Source: an uncultured Porphyromonadaceae bacterium (lineage in GTDB: Bacteria; Bacteroidota; Bacteroidia; Bacteroidales; Muribaculaceae). From it: a stretch of DNA of 34,003 bases. The DNA lies in contig URII01000024.1 in NCBI GenBank assembly GCA_900547825.1, forward strand, positions 1 through 34,003, written 5' to 3'. The notes under the pieces are model-generated. The model did no database searches. It saw only the letters and a list, made by a program, of their open reading frames with translations, and had not been told where the DNA came from. Position 1 is the stretch's first letter, and every line of letters begins with the position of its first letter. A program made the position numbers and the translations under genes. This document shows, piece by piece, positions 8,809 to 17,945 of the stretch.

Positions 8809-9863
8809 TGCAGATAGACTATATGGCGCCGGTTAACAATAATATAAATTATAAGGGGAGCTCCGAGCAATGGCGTAATGGCATTCACCGGCATTACTCC
8901 ACCCGACGGAAGGACACTGAGAAACTGACAAAACAATGCCATGACAGCCCCGGACAGGAATGTGGCCGGAAGCAGAACGGCATGGCGCGATGAGCCGCTC
9001 AGCAAACGGGCCACATGAGGCGCCACCAGCCCAAGAAATCCTATAGGCCCGCAATAGGCTGTTACTAAGGCTGTAAGCAAGCCGGAAATTACCAGCAGGC
9101 AAGTTCTGACACGCCTAACATCCACTCCGAGATTAGACGCGTAATCCTCGCCAAGCAACAATGCATCCAAGGGCTTCGGCAACAACATGGCCCACAACGT
9201 GACCACGGCAACAGGAACAGCGAATCCTGCCATACGGTCAAGAGTCACACCGGTAAAACTGCCTAATCCCCATATTACAAACGAATGGACTCCTTCCTGA
9301 GTAGCATAGAAATTCAGTATTGAAATAGCCGATGAGGCTATATATCCCACCATTATACCTGTAATAAGAAGCATCAATGACGAATGGAGGAAACGGGAAA
9401 AGCCCACAAGCGCAAGCATTACAGCTCCGGCGCCGAGCATAGCACCCCCCAATGTACTGAAATACATGCCTATGCCCGATCCTAACGTTCCTCCGAATGC
9501 CAACAGCACCACGGCAACGCCAAGGCTCGCACCTGTAGAGACCCCTAATACCGAAGGTCCGGCAAGAGGATTGGCAAATACGGTTTGCAGCAACAGTCCG
9601 GCCAACCCCAATGCCCCTCCGGCCAGCAATGCAGTCAACGCGGCCGGGATCCGCGACTGAATCACAATAAGGCTAACGGTATCGTCCGGAGAAAGCTGCC
9701 CTGACAGAGCTTTCCAAATCTCAGGCAAAGAGATATTGACCGAACCCACACATACACATGCCACTGATAGCGCCACCATCAACATGGCAAGCCCCCATAT
9801 CACAACCCGTTCCCTGCGGTTGCGGTCAATGTATACGTTCATAGAATCTTGTAGGGCCATCAT
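8805..9863 (-). CDS. FecCD-family ABC importer permease
   Basis: About 352 residues with roughly ten membrane spans. FecCD/BtuC signatures are present: ANPLAGPSVLGVSTGASLG near residue 95, and YCGPIGFLGLVAPHVARLL in the C-terminal third at the ATPase-coupling region. It forms the membrane channel for the lipoprotein and ATPase encoded on either side. The start is uncertain. ATG 9863 overlaps the binding-protein gene by 38 bases, while ATG 9842 (MNVYIDRNRRERVVIWG) overlaps by 17 and leaves a more typical short cytoplasmic lead; neither has a Shine-Dalgarno sequence. Membrane topology and family are secure; substrate is not. Confidence 0.93.
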   Translation of the reverse strand: MMALQDSMNVYIDRNRRERVVIWGLAMLMVALSVACVCVGSVNISLPEIWKALSGQLSPDDTVSLIVIQSRIPAALTALLAGGALGLAGLLLQTVFANPLAGPSVLGVSTGASLGVAVVLLAFGGTLGSGIGMYFSTLGGAMLGAGAVMLALVGFSRFLHSSLMLLITGIMVGYIASSAISILNFYATQEGVHSFVIWGLGSFTGVTLDRMAGFAVPVAVVTLWAMLLPKPLDALLLGEDYASNLGVDVRRVRTCLLVISGLLTALVTAYCGPIGFLGLVAPHVARLLSGSSRHAVLLPATFLSGAVMALFCQFLSVLPSGGVMPVNAITPLLGAPLIIYIIVNRRHIVYLQ

Positions 9864-10947
9864 CAAGCAATGAAGGATGCATTATTTTAATGTATTCCCG
9901 CAACAGCACATCCGGATGAAAAGGGAATATATCAAACAAAGGTATCCGCTTTGTGTCACACACCCATACATTTCCATCCGCAAAAGCTTTGAACCGCTCA
10001 TTCAGCGGATATTCCTTTTTCAGATCATCCAAGGATCTTACAGTTCCGAAAGTCCGTATAAGCCAAACATCGGCATCACGGGCCTTGTCAAGCACCTGCG
10101 GGAAATCAAGTTGCAAAGACCCGGCTTCTGAAGTGGAAGCCCAAGGATAATCGGCACCTGCATCATGGAGCATCCTCGCCATGTAGCTTCCGCCTCCGGG
10201 AAGCGCCCATATTCCTGATGTCGAGGGCGTTTCGGTTATAACTCTGGGGCGTTCCTGAATACCGGAAGTCAATGCCGCGAGCCTGCGGTAAGATTGCATG
10301 GTTGACTGATAAAGCGAATCAGCCCGGTCATAACAGCCGTAAAGCAATCCGATGAGCTTAACCCACTCGGCGCGTGCTTCAGGTGTAGGTTCCATGTAAT
10401 CGGCCATCTCCACAATAACCGCCGGAAGATGTTCCACAGCTCCGTAACCTGCGTTATTGTAAGGAGAAGTCACTATAATCTCAGGGGCGGCGGCGGCCAC
10501 ACGCTCTATATCGGGCGACATTGAAGATCCGCAATCGGCTATAGTGCCGTTTTTCAACCTCTCGTTTATAGATTCAAGAGTAAAATACTGCGCATCCGCT
10601 ATTGCCGTTATACGCGCTGATTCTCCCAGTTCGTCAACCACACCGGCATGCACTCCGGAATATACAAGGCTACGCTCAACCGGAACATATATCAGTTCCG
10701 CCCCTTCAACGGCTTCCACATCTGCTCCACGTTCCACAATCTGATATCGGGCTAATGTTTCGGTCGGTTTCCATGGATTGGCCACCTCCGCTATATAACC
10801 GTTTTTCGGGGTCCTGAAAATAGTCAGCAAAGTAGCCTCCTGGGTAATGGTATCACCTCCACCCCCCACTCCCACAGTGGAATTATGTCCGCATCCGGCA
10901 ACACAAACAGCTGCAACAGCGAGCGTCAGATAACACAATATTCTCAT
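9826..10947 (-). CDS. Substrate-binding lipoprotein of the FecCD-type importer
   Basis: This 373-residue protein starts with a lipoprotein signal (LAVAAVCVAGC, lipid-modified Cys19) followed by a glycine-rich linker (VGVGGGGDT). The rest fits the periplasmic-binding class III fold used for siderophores, haem and B12: an N-lobe with ELIYVPVERSLVYSGVH, a region DIERVAAAAPEIIVTSP typical of the family, a long linking helix (EARAEWVKLIGLLYGCYDRA) and a C-lobe ending with VLLREYIKIMHP. It would capture the ligand in the periplasm and hand it to the permease. It lies 18 bases after tatC and overlaps the permease gene. No TonB-dependent receptor gene is in the window. Confidence 0.88.
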   Translation of the reverse strand: MRILCYLTLAVAAVCVAGCGHNSTVGVGGGGDTITQEATLLTIFRTPKNGYIAEVANPWKPTETLARYQIVERGADVEAVEGAELIYVPVERSLVYSGVHAGVVDELGESARITAIADAQYFTLESINERLKNGTIADCGSSMSPDIERVAAAAPEIIVTSPYNNAGYGAVEHLPAVIVEMADYMEPTPEARAEWVKLIGLLYGCYDRADSLYQSTMQSYRRLAALTSGIQERPRVITETPSTSGIWALPGGGSYMARMLHDAGADYPWASTSEAGSLQLDFPQVLDKARDADVWLIRTFGTVRSLDDLKKEYPLNERFKAFADGNVWVCDTKRIPLFDIFPFHPDVLLREYIKIMHPSLLDDGPTRFYERIH

Positions 10948-10965
10948 ATATTACAGATATAAAAT

Positions 10966-11802
10966 TCACATTGAAGTAACGCCATCATCACGGCGTATAT
11001 CGCCCGGCGGCACAATACGGGCACTTACAAGCCACAACAGATACAGCGGAACAAAAACCACCATGAGTGTAAACGGATCTCCGGTAGGGGTTATAAGAGC
11101 CGCAATAATAAGAAGCACAGCAATAGCATGACGGTGATAGGTATTGAAGAAACTCCGTGTCAGCAATCCGGCGCGTCCGAGCAGCCACGCAAGCAACGGA
11201 AGCTCGAACACCACACCCATTACAAGGATGAGAACAACGAAATTATCCATATACGAATCCAACGACAGCTGATTGGCCACGGATTCGCTTACCTTATACT
11301 CCGCAAGGAAACGCAGTGTCAGCGGAAACACGAGAAAATAACCCGTAGCCACTCCGATAAAAAACATGAAGTTTCCGAATATGAACGCCTTACGTGCGCC
11401 TCTACGCTCCGATGGATAAAGCCCGGGTGATACAAACCGCCACAACAGATATATGATAACAGGGAATGCCGTCACTACACCGAGCCAGAAACTGGAAGAC
11501 ATGTGAATAAAGAATTGCGAGGCAAGGCGGATATTTATCAGAGACACATTAAATGGTGTGGCCTCCGCCACACCGTCATTCCATGTTTCCGACAACCTGT
11601 CAATAAACTTGTAAAGAGGAAAATCAGCCCGGCATGGAGCAAGAATGACATTGTCAAACAACCAGGGCATGAATATGAAATACACTATTGTAAAACACAG
11701 CACAATGAAGCCTGCCGCAAGTATAACTCTGCGCAAGGCTTCCACATGATCCCAGAATCCCATCCGGGCTTCCGCCGCCTCAGAATTATTTCCCGGCGTC
11801 AT
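10966..11802 (-). CDS. tatC: Sec-independent protein translocase TatC
   Basis: This 278-residue protein has six predicted membrane spans. TatC hallmarks are the N-terminal FWDHVEALRR (site that reads the twin-arginine signal) and the first-loop motif FVSPGLYPSERR with its conserved Glu. A long first periplasmic loop holds PCRADFPLYKFIDRLSETW. TatC receives folded proteins with twin-arginine leaders and recruits TatA for passage across the inner membrane. A GTG codon at 11805 directly precedes ATG 11802; I take the ATG. The start overlaps the tatA end by 17 bases, so the pair is coupled. The importer genes follow in the same transcript direction. Confidence 0.96.
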   Translation of the reverse strand: MTPGNNSEAAEARMGFWDHVEALRRVILAAGFIVLCFTIVYFIFMPWLFDNVILAPCRADFPLYKFIDRLSETWNDGVAEATPFNVSLINIRLASQFFIHMSSSFWLGVVTAFPVIIYLLWRFVSPGLYPSERRGARKAFIFGNFMFFIGVATGYFLVFPLTLRFLAEYKVSESVANQLSLDSYMDNFVVLILVMGVVFELPLLAWLLGRAGLLTRSFFNTYHRHAIAVLLIIAALITPTGDPFTLMVVFVPLYLLWLVSARIVPPGDIRRDDGVTSM

Positions 11803-12010
11803 CACGCGGAGATTCGGAGTCCCCTTTCTTTAGTTCGTCAGCTACATCGTTCATTCCGTCCTTAAAGCTTCTGACCCCTTTACCAAGGCCTCTCATCAAT
11901 TCAGGTATCTTACGGCCTCCGAAAAGCAGCAACACCACAAAGGCTATGATTATAAGTTCTCCGGCACCTAAGTTACCGAGAAAACAAGCTATATATCCAG
12001 TCATTGACAT
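11786..12010 (-). CDS. tatA: Twin-arginine translocase subunit TatA/TatE
   Basis: From ATG 12010 this is a 74-residue protein with one membrane span near residues 16-34 (GELIIIAFVVLLLFG). It is followed by the family hinge and amphipathic helix (FGGRKIPELMRGLGKGVRSF) and a charged tail (DELKKGDSESPRDDAGK). TatA subunits assemble around TatC to form the passage for folded proteins. The open frame extends to a TTG at 12031, but ATG 12010 or 12004 gives the usual length. It heads the minus-strand run tatA-tatC-binding protein-permease-ATPase. A weak promoter-like box, TAACTTTA, lies at 12061-12054. Confidence 0.93.
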   Translation of the reverse strand: MSMTGYIACFLGNLGAGELIIIAFVVLLLFGGRKIPELMRGLGKGVRSFKDGMNDVADELKKGDSESPRDDAGK

Positions 12011-12115
12011 CAATATTGATAAATTACTCAATCACACATTATTTTTCCGGGGGTAAAGTTACTAAAAAACCTCCATTTTATGTTTCCACATCCCGGTTTT
12101 TAGGTTTTTTTTGAC

Positions 12116-12123
12116 TACCTTTG
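12116..12123 (+). promoter_or_regulatory. Bacteroidetes-type -7 box for the exopolysaccharide operon
   Basis: TACCTTTG fits TAnnTTTG exactly and is preceded by a run of T's typical of the upstream region. No good TTTG lies 19-21 bases upstream. If used, transcription would begin near 12130 and leave a leader of about 130 bases before the wza-like ATG at 12263. The leader has only weak pairing (TATACAT 12179-12185 with ATGTATA 12218-12224). Confidence 0.45.
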
Positions 12124-12262
12124 CCCGCTGTTCACAGCAGCTGATCCGATATCCTGCTTTATTTAACAGAATTAAAGCTATACATACAATAATCGGTTCC
12201 GCGACTACGTTACAAACATGTATAAAACCGTCATTTAACGAATTTTCATAGGCATACACAAT

Positions 12263-13069
12263 ATGAGACTTAAACATATTCTATTTGCTGCAATTGCAGT
12301 GGCCCTGTCTACGTCATCATGCTCGACCAAACGTACTCCCCTCACCTATTTCCAGGATATACAGCACACCCCTGACAGTGTTTTGTCCCGGTCTCAGTTC
12401 AGCCTTAAAATTGTACCTGACGACGAGCTTTATATAAATATCATGTCGAATCATCCGGAAGCCACAGCAATATATAACCTTCCGGCATCCAATCCTGCCA
12501 CACGCGATGCGATAACACAGTACAGCAATCCACGGCAACTTACCTATATAGTAAGCAAGAAAGGCAACATAACCATTCCGTCGATAGGAGAAATACATGT
12601 GGAGGGCCTCACCACCGCCCAGCTTGCGGAACTTATAAAGCAGAAAGTGGAAACAAATGTATCGGATCCGATAGTAAGGGTGGAACTGCTTAATTTCCGT
12701 GTAAACGTTCTCGGAGAAGTCAAGAAACCCGGGGCTATAAAAGTATCTACCGAACGTTATTCAATCCTTGATGCGTTAGCCGATGCAGGAGACCTCACAC
12801 AATACGGAGAACGAGGCAATGTGCTGCTGATCCGTGAGGAGAATGGCAAAACTATTTACCATACATTCAATCTCAATGATGCGTCTACACTTAGCTCTCC
12901 TTATTTTTATCTGAAACAGAATGACGCAATATATGTGGAGCCGAACAATATCCTGAAGGATAATTCGAAATACAACCAGAACAACGCATTCAAAGTTTCA
13001 GTTGTATCAGCAATCGTCAGCGCATGTTCTGTCATTGCATCTCTCGTAATAGCCCTCACCGTTAAATAA
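12263..13069 (+). CDS. Wza-like polysaccharide export lipoprotein
   Basis: This 268-residue lipoprotein has a signal ending in STSSC and belongs to the outer-membrane polysaccharide export (OPX) family. A polysaccharide-export domain covers about residues 45-140 (LKIVPDDELYINIMSNHPEA, KKGNITIPSIGEIHVEGLT). An SLBB-type domain follows at about 150-215 (FRVNVLGEVKKPGAIKV, SILDALADAGDLTQYGERG). A hydrophobic C-terminal helix (VSVVSAIVSACSVIASLVIAL) can span the outer membrane, as in Wza. It forms the exit channel for the polymer. It is the first gene of the locus and is followed after 13 bases by the kinase/co-polymerase gene. Confidence 0.93.
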   Translation: MRLKHILFAAIAVALSTSSCSTKRTPLTYFQDIQHTPDSVLSRSQFSLKIVPDDELYINIMSNHPEATAIYNLPASNPATRDAITQYSNPRQLTYIVSKKGNITIPSIGEIHVEGLTTAQLAELIKQKVETNVSDPIVRVELLNFRVNVLGEVKKPGAIKVSTERYSILDALADAGDLTQYGERGNVLLIREENGKTIYHTFNLNDASTLSSPYFYLKQNDAIYVEPNNILKDNSKYNQNNAFKVSVVSAIVSACSVIASLVIALTVK

Positions 13070-13082
13070 TTAGCAGCCGATT

Positions 13083-15389
13083 ATGGAAACAGACAGCATC
13101 AACAAGTCTATCGACACATCGAAATTCGACTTCAGGGACTTTTTAAAGAATTGCCGTGCGCGGTGGTGGTGGTTTGCCGTATCCGTAGTTTGCTTTGGAA
13201 CTCTCGGCATACTCTATTCATTATATTTCAATCAGAAATATGCTGTAGAAGCCAACATAATGATCAAACCCGAAGGTGGAAGCCAGTTAGGGCTTATAGC
13301 TGCCAGCTTCGATATCGGCGGCATGTTCGGAGGTGGAGCCATGGTGGATGATGAGATGATGATGGTAAGTTCCTATACCATTATGCTCAAAACAGTAAAA
13401 GATCTTGGCCTCAACACACAATATGTAGTAAAAAAGAATCTCATAGAGCGCAAGCCGGAACCCGAGAAATATCCTCTTGAACTTGTTGCTCCGTCGATTC
13501 TTGGCGACACAATCAGCAACTCATTGTTTTTCAAAGTAAGTGTGACCGACAAAGGTCTTGCATCGGTAAAAGTCAAAGAGTTGAAATATGGGAATATTGT
13601 CAACAAAATATCAGACGCTAAATTACCGCTTACAGTCAAGACCCCGCATGGCACTTTCATATTGCGACCCACAAAATATTTTGTAAAAGGAAAGTCACTG
13701 AGAGAGAACATTATTTATCATCCCTACTCTGCGGCAGCCCAATTACTGCAAAAAGAGGTCAGCATAAGCATTCCCAACCGCAAGGCTAATGCCATACAGT
13801 TGTCGATGCGTACCCCCACACCCGGATTCGGTATGAAGATTCTGGATGCCATCGTGGCAAATTATGAAGCCAGGCAGATGGAACAATCACGTAACGAACT
13901 GACAAAAACAGCTGAGTTTATCGAAACACGCCTGCAAAGCCTTACCGGAGAACTTGACTCCAGCGAAGCTTCTATTGAAGCATTCAAAAAAGCCAATAAA
14001 CTCACTGACCTGACTGCTGACGCCACATACATCATAACTAAGATGGGAGAGCTTGAAACTCAGCTTACAACTGCTGAGACAGGCTTGGCCATAACAAAAA
14101 TGACCCGTGCGTTTGTAGCCGATCCAGCCAATAAGCATGCCCTTATACCTGTGCCGAATGCACAGACTGAGCAAACCGGAGCAATAGGACAATACAACAA
14201 CCTGTTGCTCGAACGGATGAAATTGGCCACAAATGCAAAGCCCGACAACCCACAGCTCCAGTTGCTTGACTCCCAGATCGAAGCAATGCGCGAAAACATA
14301 TTGACGTCGCTTGACCGCAGTGTGCGCAACAATCAGGTGGCCGTGGATAAATTACGTGCCGAAAGCAACTCCAACCAATCGCGCATAGGAAATCTGCCGT
14401 CGAATGAACGTCAGTATATAAACATCAAGCGTCAGCAGACAATCAAGGAAAACATCTTTGTGTATCTCCTCCAGTTACGCGAAGAAACCAACATGAATAT
14501 TGCCAATGCCAAACCTAATTTCAAGACCATTGATACAGCCCATATGCTGATAACGCCTGTGGGACTGACAAAAAAAATGATCTATGTAATATTTTTCTTC
14601 CTTGGGTTTGCTTGTCCGGCAATGCTGATCTATGCACGCATGAGACTTCGCAACAAGTTCTCTACACGAGAAGAACTTGAACGCATGACGAGAGTGCCTG
14701 TTATCGGAGAAATTTCCCGTGACAAGAAAAATAACGGTCTTGTAATGATCGAAGACGAAAACTCCGTCACAGCCGAGCTATTCCGTCTTGCCCGGACAAA
14801 CCTCCAGTTCCTTCTATCCAACCCATCGGATAAGGTGGTTCTAATGACCTCTTCCTCTGAAGGTGAAGGCAAGACTTTCGTTGCGATAAACCTTGCCATG
14901 AGCCTGTCATTGGTCGGAAAAAAAGTGCTTCTTATCGATATGGATATCCGTAAACCGAAAGTGAAGGAATATCTTGGAATAAACCAGACCAAGGGCCTTA
15001 CAGAATATCTGACCTCCGGGGATATCAAACTGGAGGATATCATAAACCGCAATGTAAGGACTAAGGGCTTTGATGTGATAACAAGCGGGCCGATTCCCCC
15101 CAACCCATCAGAACTTCTGTCATCGGAGAAAATAAGCCACATGATAGAATCCGTACAAAGCCAATACGATTATATAATAATAGATACGGCTCCAGTAGGT
15201 AAAGTAAGCGATCCGCTTATACTGAACCGCTTCACTGATATGACCATATACGTGTGCCGAGCTGACTATACCAAAAAGGACAACATACGTTTCCTCGACA
15301 ATCTATATGTCAACAAAAGGCTCAAACGCCTTGCTCTCATAATCAACGACACGGAAAAAAACGCATCCGTATACGGTTACGGAAGGTAA
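13083..15389 (+). CDS. Wzc-like polysaccharide co-polymerase and tyrosine autokinase
   Basis: This 768-residue inner-membrane protein controls chain length and couples polymerisation to export. Its domains in order are a Wzz segment with first membrane span near residues 28-50 (WWWFAVSVVCFGTLGILYSL), a long periplasmic coiled coil, the GNVR region near 436 (LPSNERQYINIKRQQ), and a second span near 499-515 (MIYVIFFFLGFACPAML). The cytoplasmic BY-kinase domain carries Walker A EGEGKTFVAINLA near 592, Walker A' LLIDMDIRKPKV and Walker B YDYIIIDTAPVGKVSD. The C-terminal tail, which other BY-kinases autophosphorylate, is short here (NASVYGYGR, two tyrosines). Kinase and anchor are fused, as in proteobacterial Wzc. 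It sits directly between the exporter and the polymerase. Confidence 0.95.
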   Translation: METDSINKSIDTSKFDFRDFLKNCRARWWWFAVSVVCFGTLGILYSLYFNQKYAVEANIMIKPEGGSQLGLIAASFDIGGMFGGGAMVDDEMMMVSSYTIMLKTVKDLGLNTQYVVKKNLIERKPEPEKYPLELVAPSILGDTISNSLFFKVSVTDKGLASVKVKELKYGNIVNKISDAKLPLTVKTPHGTFILRPTKYFVKGKSLRENIIYHPYSAAAQLLQKEVSISIPNRKANAIQLSMRTPTPGFGMKILDAIVANYEARQMEQSRNELTKTAEFIETRLQSLTGELDSSEASIEAFKKANKLTDLTADATYIITKMGELETQLTTAETGLAITKMTRAFVADPANKHALIPVPNAQTEQTGAIGQYNNLLLERMKLATNAKPDNPQLQLLDSQIEAMRENILTSLDRSVRNNQVAVDKLRAESNSNQSRIGNLPSNERQYINIKRQQTIKENIFVYLLQLREETNMNIANAKPNFKTIDTAHMLITPVGLTKKMIYVIFFFLGFACPAMLIYARMRLRNKFSTREELERMTRVPVIGEISRDKKNNGLVMIEDENSVTAELFRLARTNLQFLLSNPSDKVVLMTSSSEGEGKTFVAINLAMSLSLVGKKVLLIDMDIRKPKVKEYLGINQTKGLTEYLTSGDIKLEDIINRNVRTKGFDVITSGPIPPNPSELLSSEKISHMIESVQSQYDYIIIDTAPVGKVSDPLILNRFTDMTIYVCRADYTKKDNIRFLDNLYVNKRLKRLALIINDTEKNASVYGYGR

Positions 15390-15399
15390 ATCCCTGCCG

Positions 15400-16557
15400 A
15401 TGATATATTCGTTGATCATAACAATCACTGCTATTCTGCTTGTACTGTACAAATTGTCACAGTACAAGCAAGAATTTTATATCGACGCCATATTCATTCT
15501 GTTCTGGCTCGTATTCTCGGTGGAATATTACACCACTGTGGACTACGTAGTCTATACCAACGGCTTTGATTCGCTTGAGGAGCAAGCCAACTGGGAACCT
15601 CTTTACCGACTACTTGTTACTATATTCCAGCCTCTTGGTTTCCAGGCCCTTGTATCAGCCACGGCAGCATTCGAAATGTTCACATTATGCTTCATGATGA
15701 AGCGGCTGTGCCCACGTAATTTTATCTGGTTCGGTATAATTCTGATGCTGATAAATTTCGACTTCATGGTGATGATGAATGTCAAGCGACAGTTTCTCGC
15801 CATGTGCGTTGTGTTATGGGTGGTATGGTTCTTTCTGTTTTCAAAACGTAAACACCACACGCATATAGCTGTCGGACTTTTTATCGTAGCATTGCTGACC
15901 CATACATCGTCATTTATCGCAGTATTCCTGTTTCCGTTATGCCGCATAAAAACACGTATAGGCAAATGGGGATCAATAGTGATGCTCGGGCTGTACTTCA
16001 TAACCATGACATTGTCACTTATGGGATTCATGAAAATAGCCGGCATGGCATTGTCTATGCTGAGCCGAAGCAGCTATACGGATTATTACAGCGCCTATGT
16101 GGATTACCAGCTTGAAGGTAACGAATTTGAGTTTGTAAAAACCACGGCAGCACTCATATTGTCACTATTCTCATACTGCATTCTGCTGTATTGCTGCAAC
16201 AAAGTAAACCAAAAACAATATCCACTGCTCCTCTCCTCTATTACAGCCATATTGTTCGGCAACTTCCTCACAGGTGACCTGTGGCGACTGATGCTTTACT
16301 ACTCCATGTTCAACTATATAGCTTACCCTATAGTTCTCGCATATCTGTGGAAACGTCGTGCCGAACTTGTGGTCTACGCCTTCATAGGACTTAACCTATT
16401 ATATTGGGGCCGAATATGTGTCAGAACACTCAACGGCAAGGATCTCAATAATGTGAATTATAAATATGGTAAATTCTATACGATATTTGACAATAATCCC
16501 GATATCTCGACTTATCATCAAACGGATTTCGACAGCACTGCCGAAGACCGTCTATAA
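15400..16557 (+). CDS. EpsG-family (Wzy-type) polysaccharide polymerase
   Basis: This 385-residue integral membrane protein has about ten to twelve predicted spans. Features of the EpsG family are the NVKRQFLAMCVVLW segment near residue 127 and HTSSFIAVFLFPLCR near 170. A large hydrophilic loop contains SRSSYTDYYSAYVDYQLEGN. Such enzymes join lipid-linked repeat units at the periplasmic face, so this is the likely polymerase of the locus. It starts 10 bases after the kinase gene. Sequence is poorly conserved in this family, so the call relies on topology, the RQ and HTS motifs, and context. Confidence 0.85.
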   Translation: MIYSLIITITAILLVLYKLSQYKQEFYIDAIFILFWLVFSVEYYTTVDYVVYTNGFDSLEEQANWEPLYRLLVTIFQPLGFQALVSATAAFEMFTLCFMMKRLCPRNFIWFGIILMLINFDFMVMMNVKRQFLAMCVVLWVVWFFLFSKRKHHTHIAVGLFIVALLTHTSSFIAVFLFPLCRIKTRIGKWGSIVMLGLYFITMTLSLMGFMKIAGMALSMLSRSSYTDYYSAYVDYQLEGNEFEFVKTTAALILSLFSYCILLYCCNKVNQKQYPLLLSSITAILFGNFLTGDLWRLMLYYSMFNYIAYPIVLAYLWKRRAELVVYAFIGLNLLYWGRICVRTLNGKDLNNVNYKYGKFYTIFDNNPDISTYHQTDFDSTAEDRL

Positions 16558-16612
16558 CTATATAATAGCCTAACCGATTATATCAGAACAGTAAAACAAA
16601 AACTATTACAAC

Positions 16613-17932
16613 ATGAATATAGCAATTGTAGGAACCGGATACGTAGGTCTCGTTTCGGGAACATGTTTTGCCGAAATGGGCGTGAATGTGATTTGCGTGG
16701 ATGTAGACGCTGACAAAATAAAACGGCTCAAGGCCGGAGAAGTACCCATATATGAGCCCGGACTTGATGAGATGGTTCGCAACAATGTGGAAGCACGACG
16801 GCTGCATTTCACAACATCGCTTGAAGAATGTATCGATGATGTGGATATTGTGTTCTCGGCCGTAGGAACACCTCCTGATGAGGACGGTTCTGCTGACCTG
16901 CGCTATGTCAAGGAAGTGGCACGGACATTCGGGCGTTCGATAAACAAGTACACTCTGCTCGTAACAAAATCCACAGTGCCCGTAGGCACTGCCGCCATAG
17001 TCCGTTCTGTAATATCCGAAGAACTTGCCAAACGCGGCAAGGATATTGAATTCGATGTGGCTTCCAATCCGGAATTCCTCAAAGAGGGTGCAGCCATAAA
17101 GGATTTCATGAGCCCTGACCGAGTGGTGATAGGCGTGGAGTCGGAACATGCCCGCAAGCTGATGGAAAAACTCTACAGGCCCTTTATGCTGAACAACTAC
17201 AGGCTGATATTCATGGATATTCCGTCGGCTGAGATGACTAAGTATGCCGCCAATTCCATGCTTGCCACCCGAATATCTTTCATGAACGATATAGCCAACC
17301 TCTGCGAGCTTGTAGGCGCCGACGTAAATATGGTAAGAAGAGGTATCGGTTCCGATGCACGTATAGGCACAAAGTTCCTTTACCCGGGATGCGGCTACGG
17401 CGGCTCATGCTTTCCCAAGGATGTGAAAGCCCTTATAACCACAGGCAAGGAACATGGTTACCACATGGGGGTTATTGAAGCGGTGGAAGCAGTCAATAAC
17501 CGTCAGAAATCCGTATTGTTCCATAAGCTCGTTAAGCATCTTGGCACATCGGATCTTTCCGGCAAACGGATTGCAATATGGGGGCTTGCCTTTAAGCCTG
17601 AAACCGACGACATGCGTGAAGCTACTTCGCTCGTACTGATCGAGCTACTCAAAAAAGCCGGAGCAGAAATAACAGTGTTCGATCCCATAGCCATGGATGA
17701 ATGCCGCCGTCGCGTAGGTGATGTGGTGAATTACGCTCCTGACATGTATGAAGCTCTCATTGACGCCGATGCGCTTATCGTGGTGACTGAATGGAAAACA
17801 TTCCGGATCCCGTCATGGAAAGTGGTAAAAAAAGCCATGCGGGGGAATCTTGTGCTTGACGGACGCAATATCTATGAACCCGAGGACCTCAATGATGCAG
17901 GGCTCAGATATTCAGGCATAGGGCGCAACTGA
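16613..17932 (+). CDS. ugd: UDP-glucose 6-dehydrogenase (UDP-glucose/GDP-mannose dehydrogenase family)
   Basis: This 439-residue enzyme oxidises the C6 of a nucleotide sugar with two NAD+, most likely UDP-glucose to UDP-glucuronate. The N-terminal Rossmann fold has GTGYVGLVSGTCFAEMG, followed by VDVDADKI and STVPVGTA. The central domain has EFLKEGAAIKDFMSPDRVV. The catalytic cysteine is Cys266 in PGCGYGGSCFPKD. The C-terminal domain starts with AIWGLAFKPETDDMREA. Length and motifs match UDP-glucose dehydrogenases; GDP-mannose dehydrogenase is less likely but cannot be excluded by eye. It sits 55 bases after the polymerase and suggests that the polymer contains uronic acid, making it negatively charged. 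Confidence 0.94.
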   Translation: MNIAIVGTGYVGLVSGTCFAEMGVNVICVDVDADKIKRLKAGEVPIYEPGLDEMVRNNVEARRLHFTTSLEECIDDVDIVFSAVGTPPDEDGSADLRYVKEVARTFGRSINKYTLLVTKSTVPVGTAAIVRSVISEELAKRGKDIEFDVASNPEFLKEGAAIKDFMSPDRVVIGVESEHARKLMEKLYRPFMLNNYRLIFMDIPSAEMTKYAANSMLATRISFMNDIANLCELVGADVNMVRRGIGSDARIGTKFLYPGCGYGGSCFPKDVKALITTGKEHGYHMGVIEAVEAVNNRQKSVLFHKLVKHLGTSDLSGKRIAIWGLAFKPETDDMREATSLVLIELLKKAGAEITVFDPIAMDECRRRVGDVVNYAPDMYEALIDADALIVVTEWKTFRIPSWKVVKKAMRGNLVLDGRNIYEPEDLNDAGLRYSGIGRN

Positions 17933-17945
17933 CACACTGCAACAG

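Noticed and set aside
9838..9866. TTG at 9866, and the similar TTG or GTG codons at 12031, 18899, 23164, 27785 and 11805, as start codons
   Set aside because: In each case an ATG lies within a few codons downstream, no Shine-Dalgarno sequence favours the rarer codon, and the ATG gives the normal family length.
12062..12277. 71-codon minus-strand open frame in the gap between tatA and the polysaccharide operon
   Set aside because: No promoter, signal peptide or family pattern, and it overlaps the start of the wza-like gene on the other strand; the gap is better read as regulatory DNA.
14630..15142. 170-codon minus-strand open frame opposite the kinase domain of the Wzc-like gene
   Set aside because: Complement of the conserved Walker region; composition typical of an antisense shadow.
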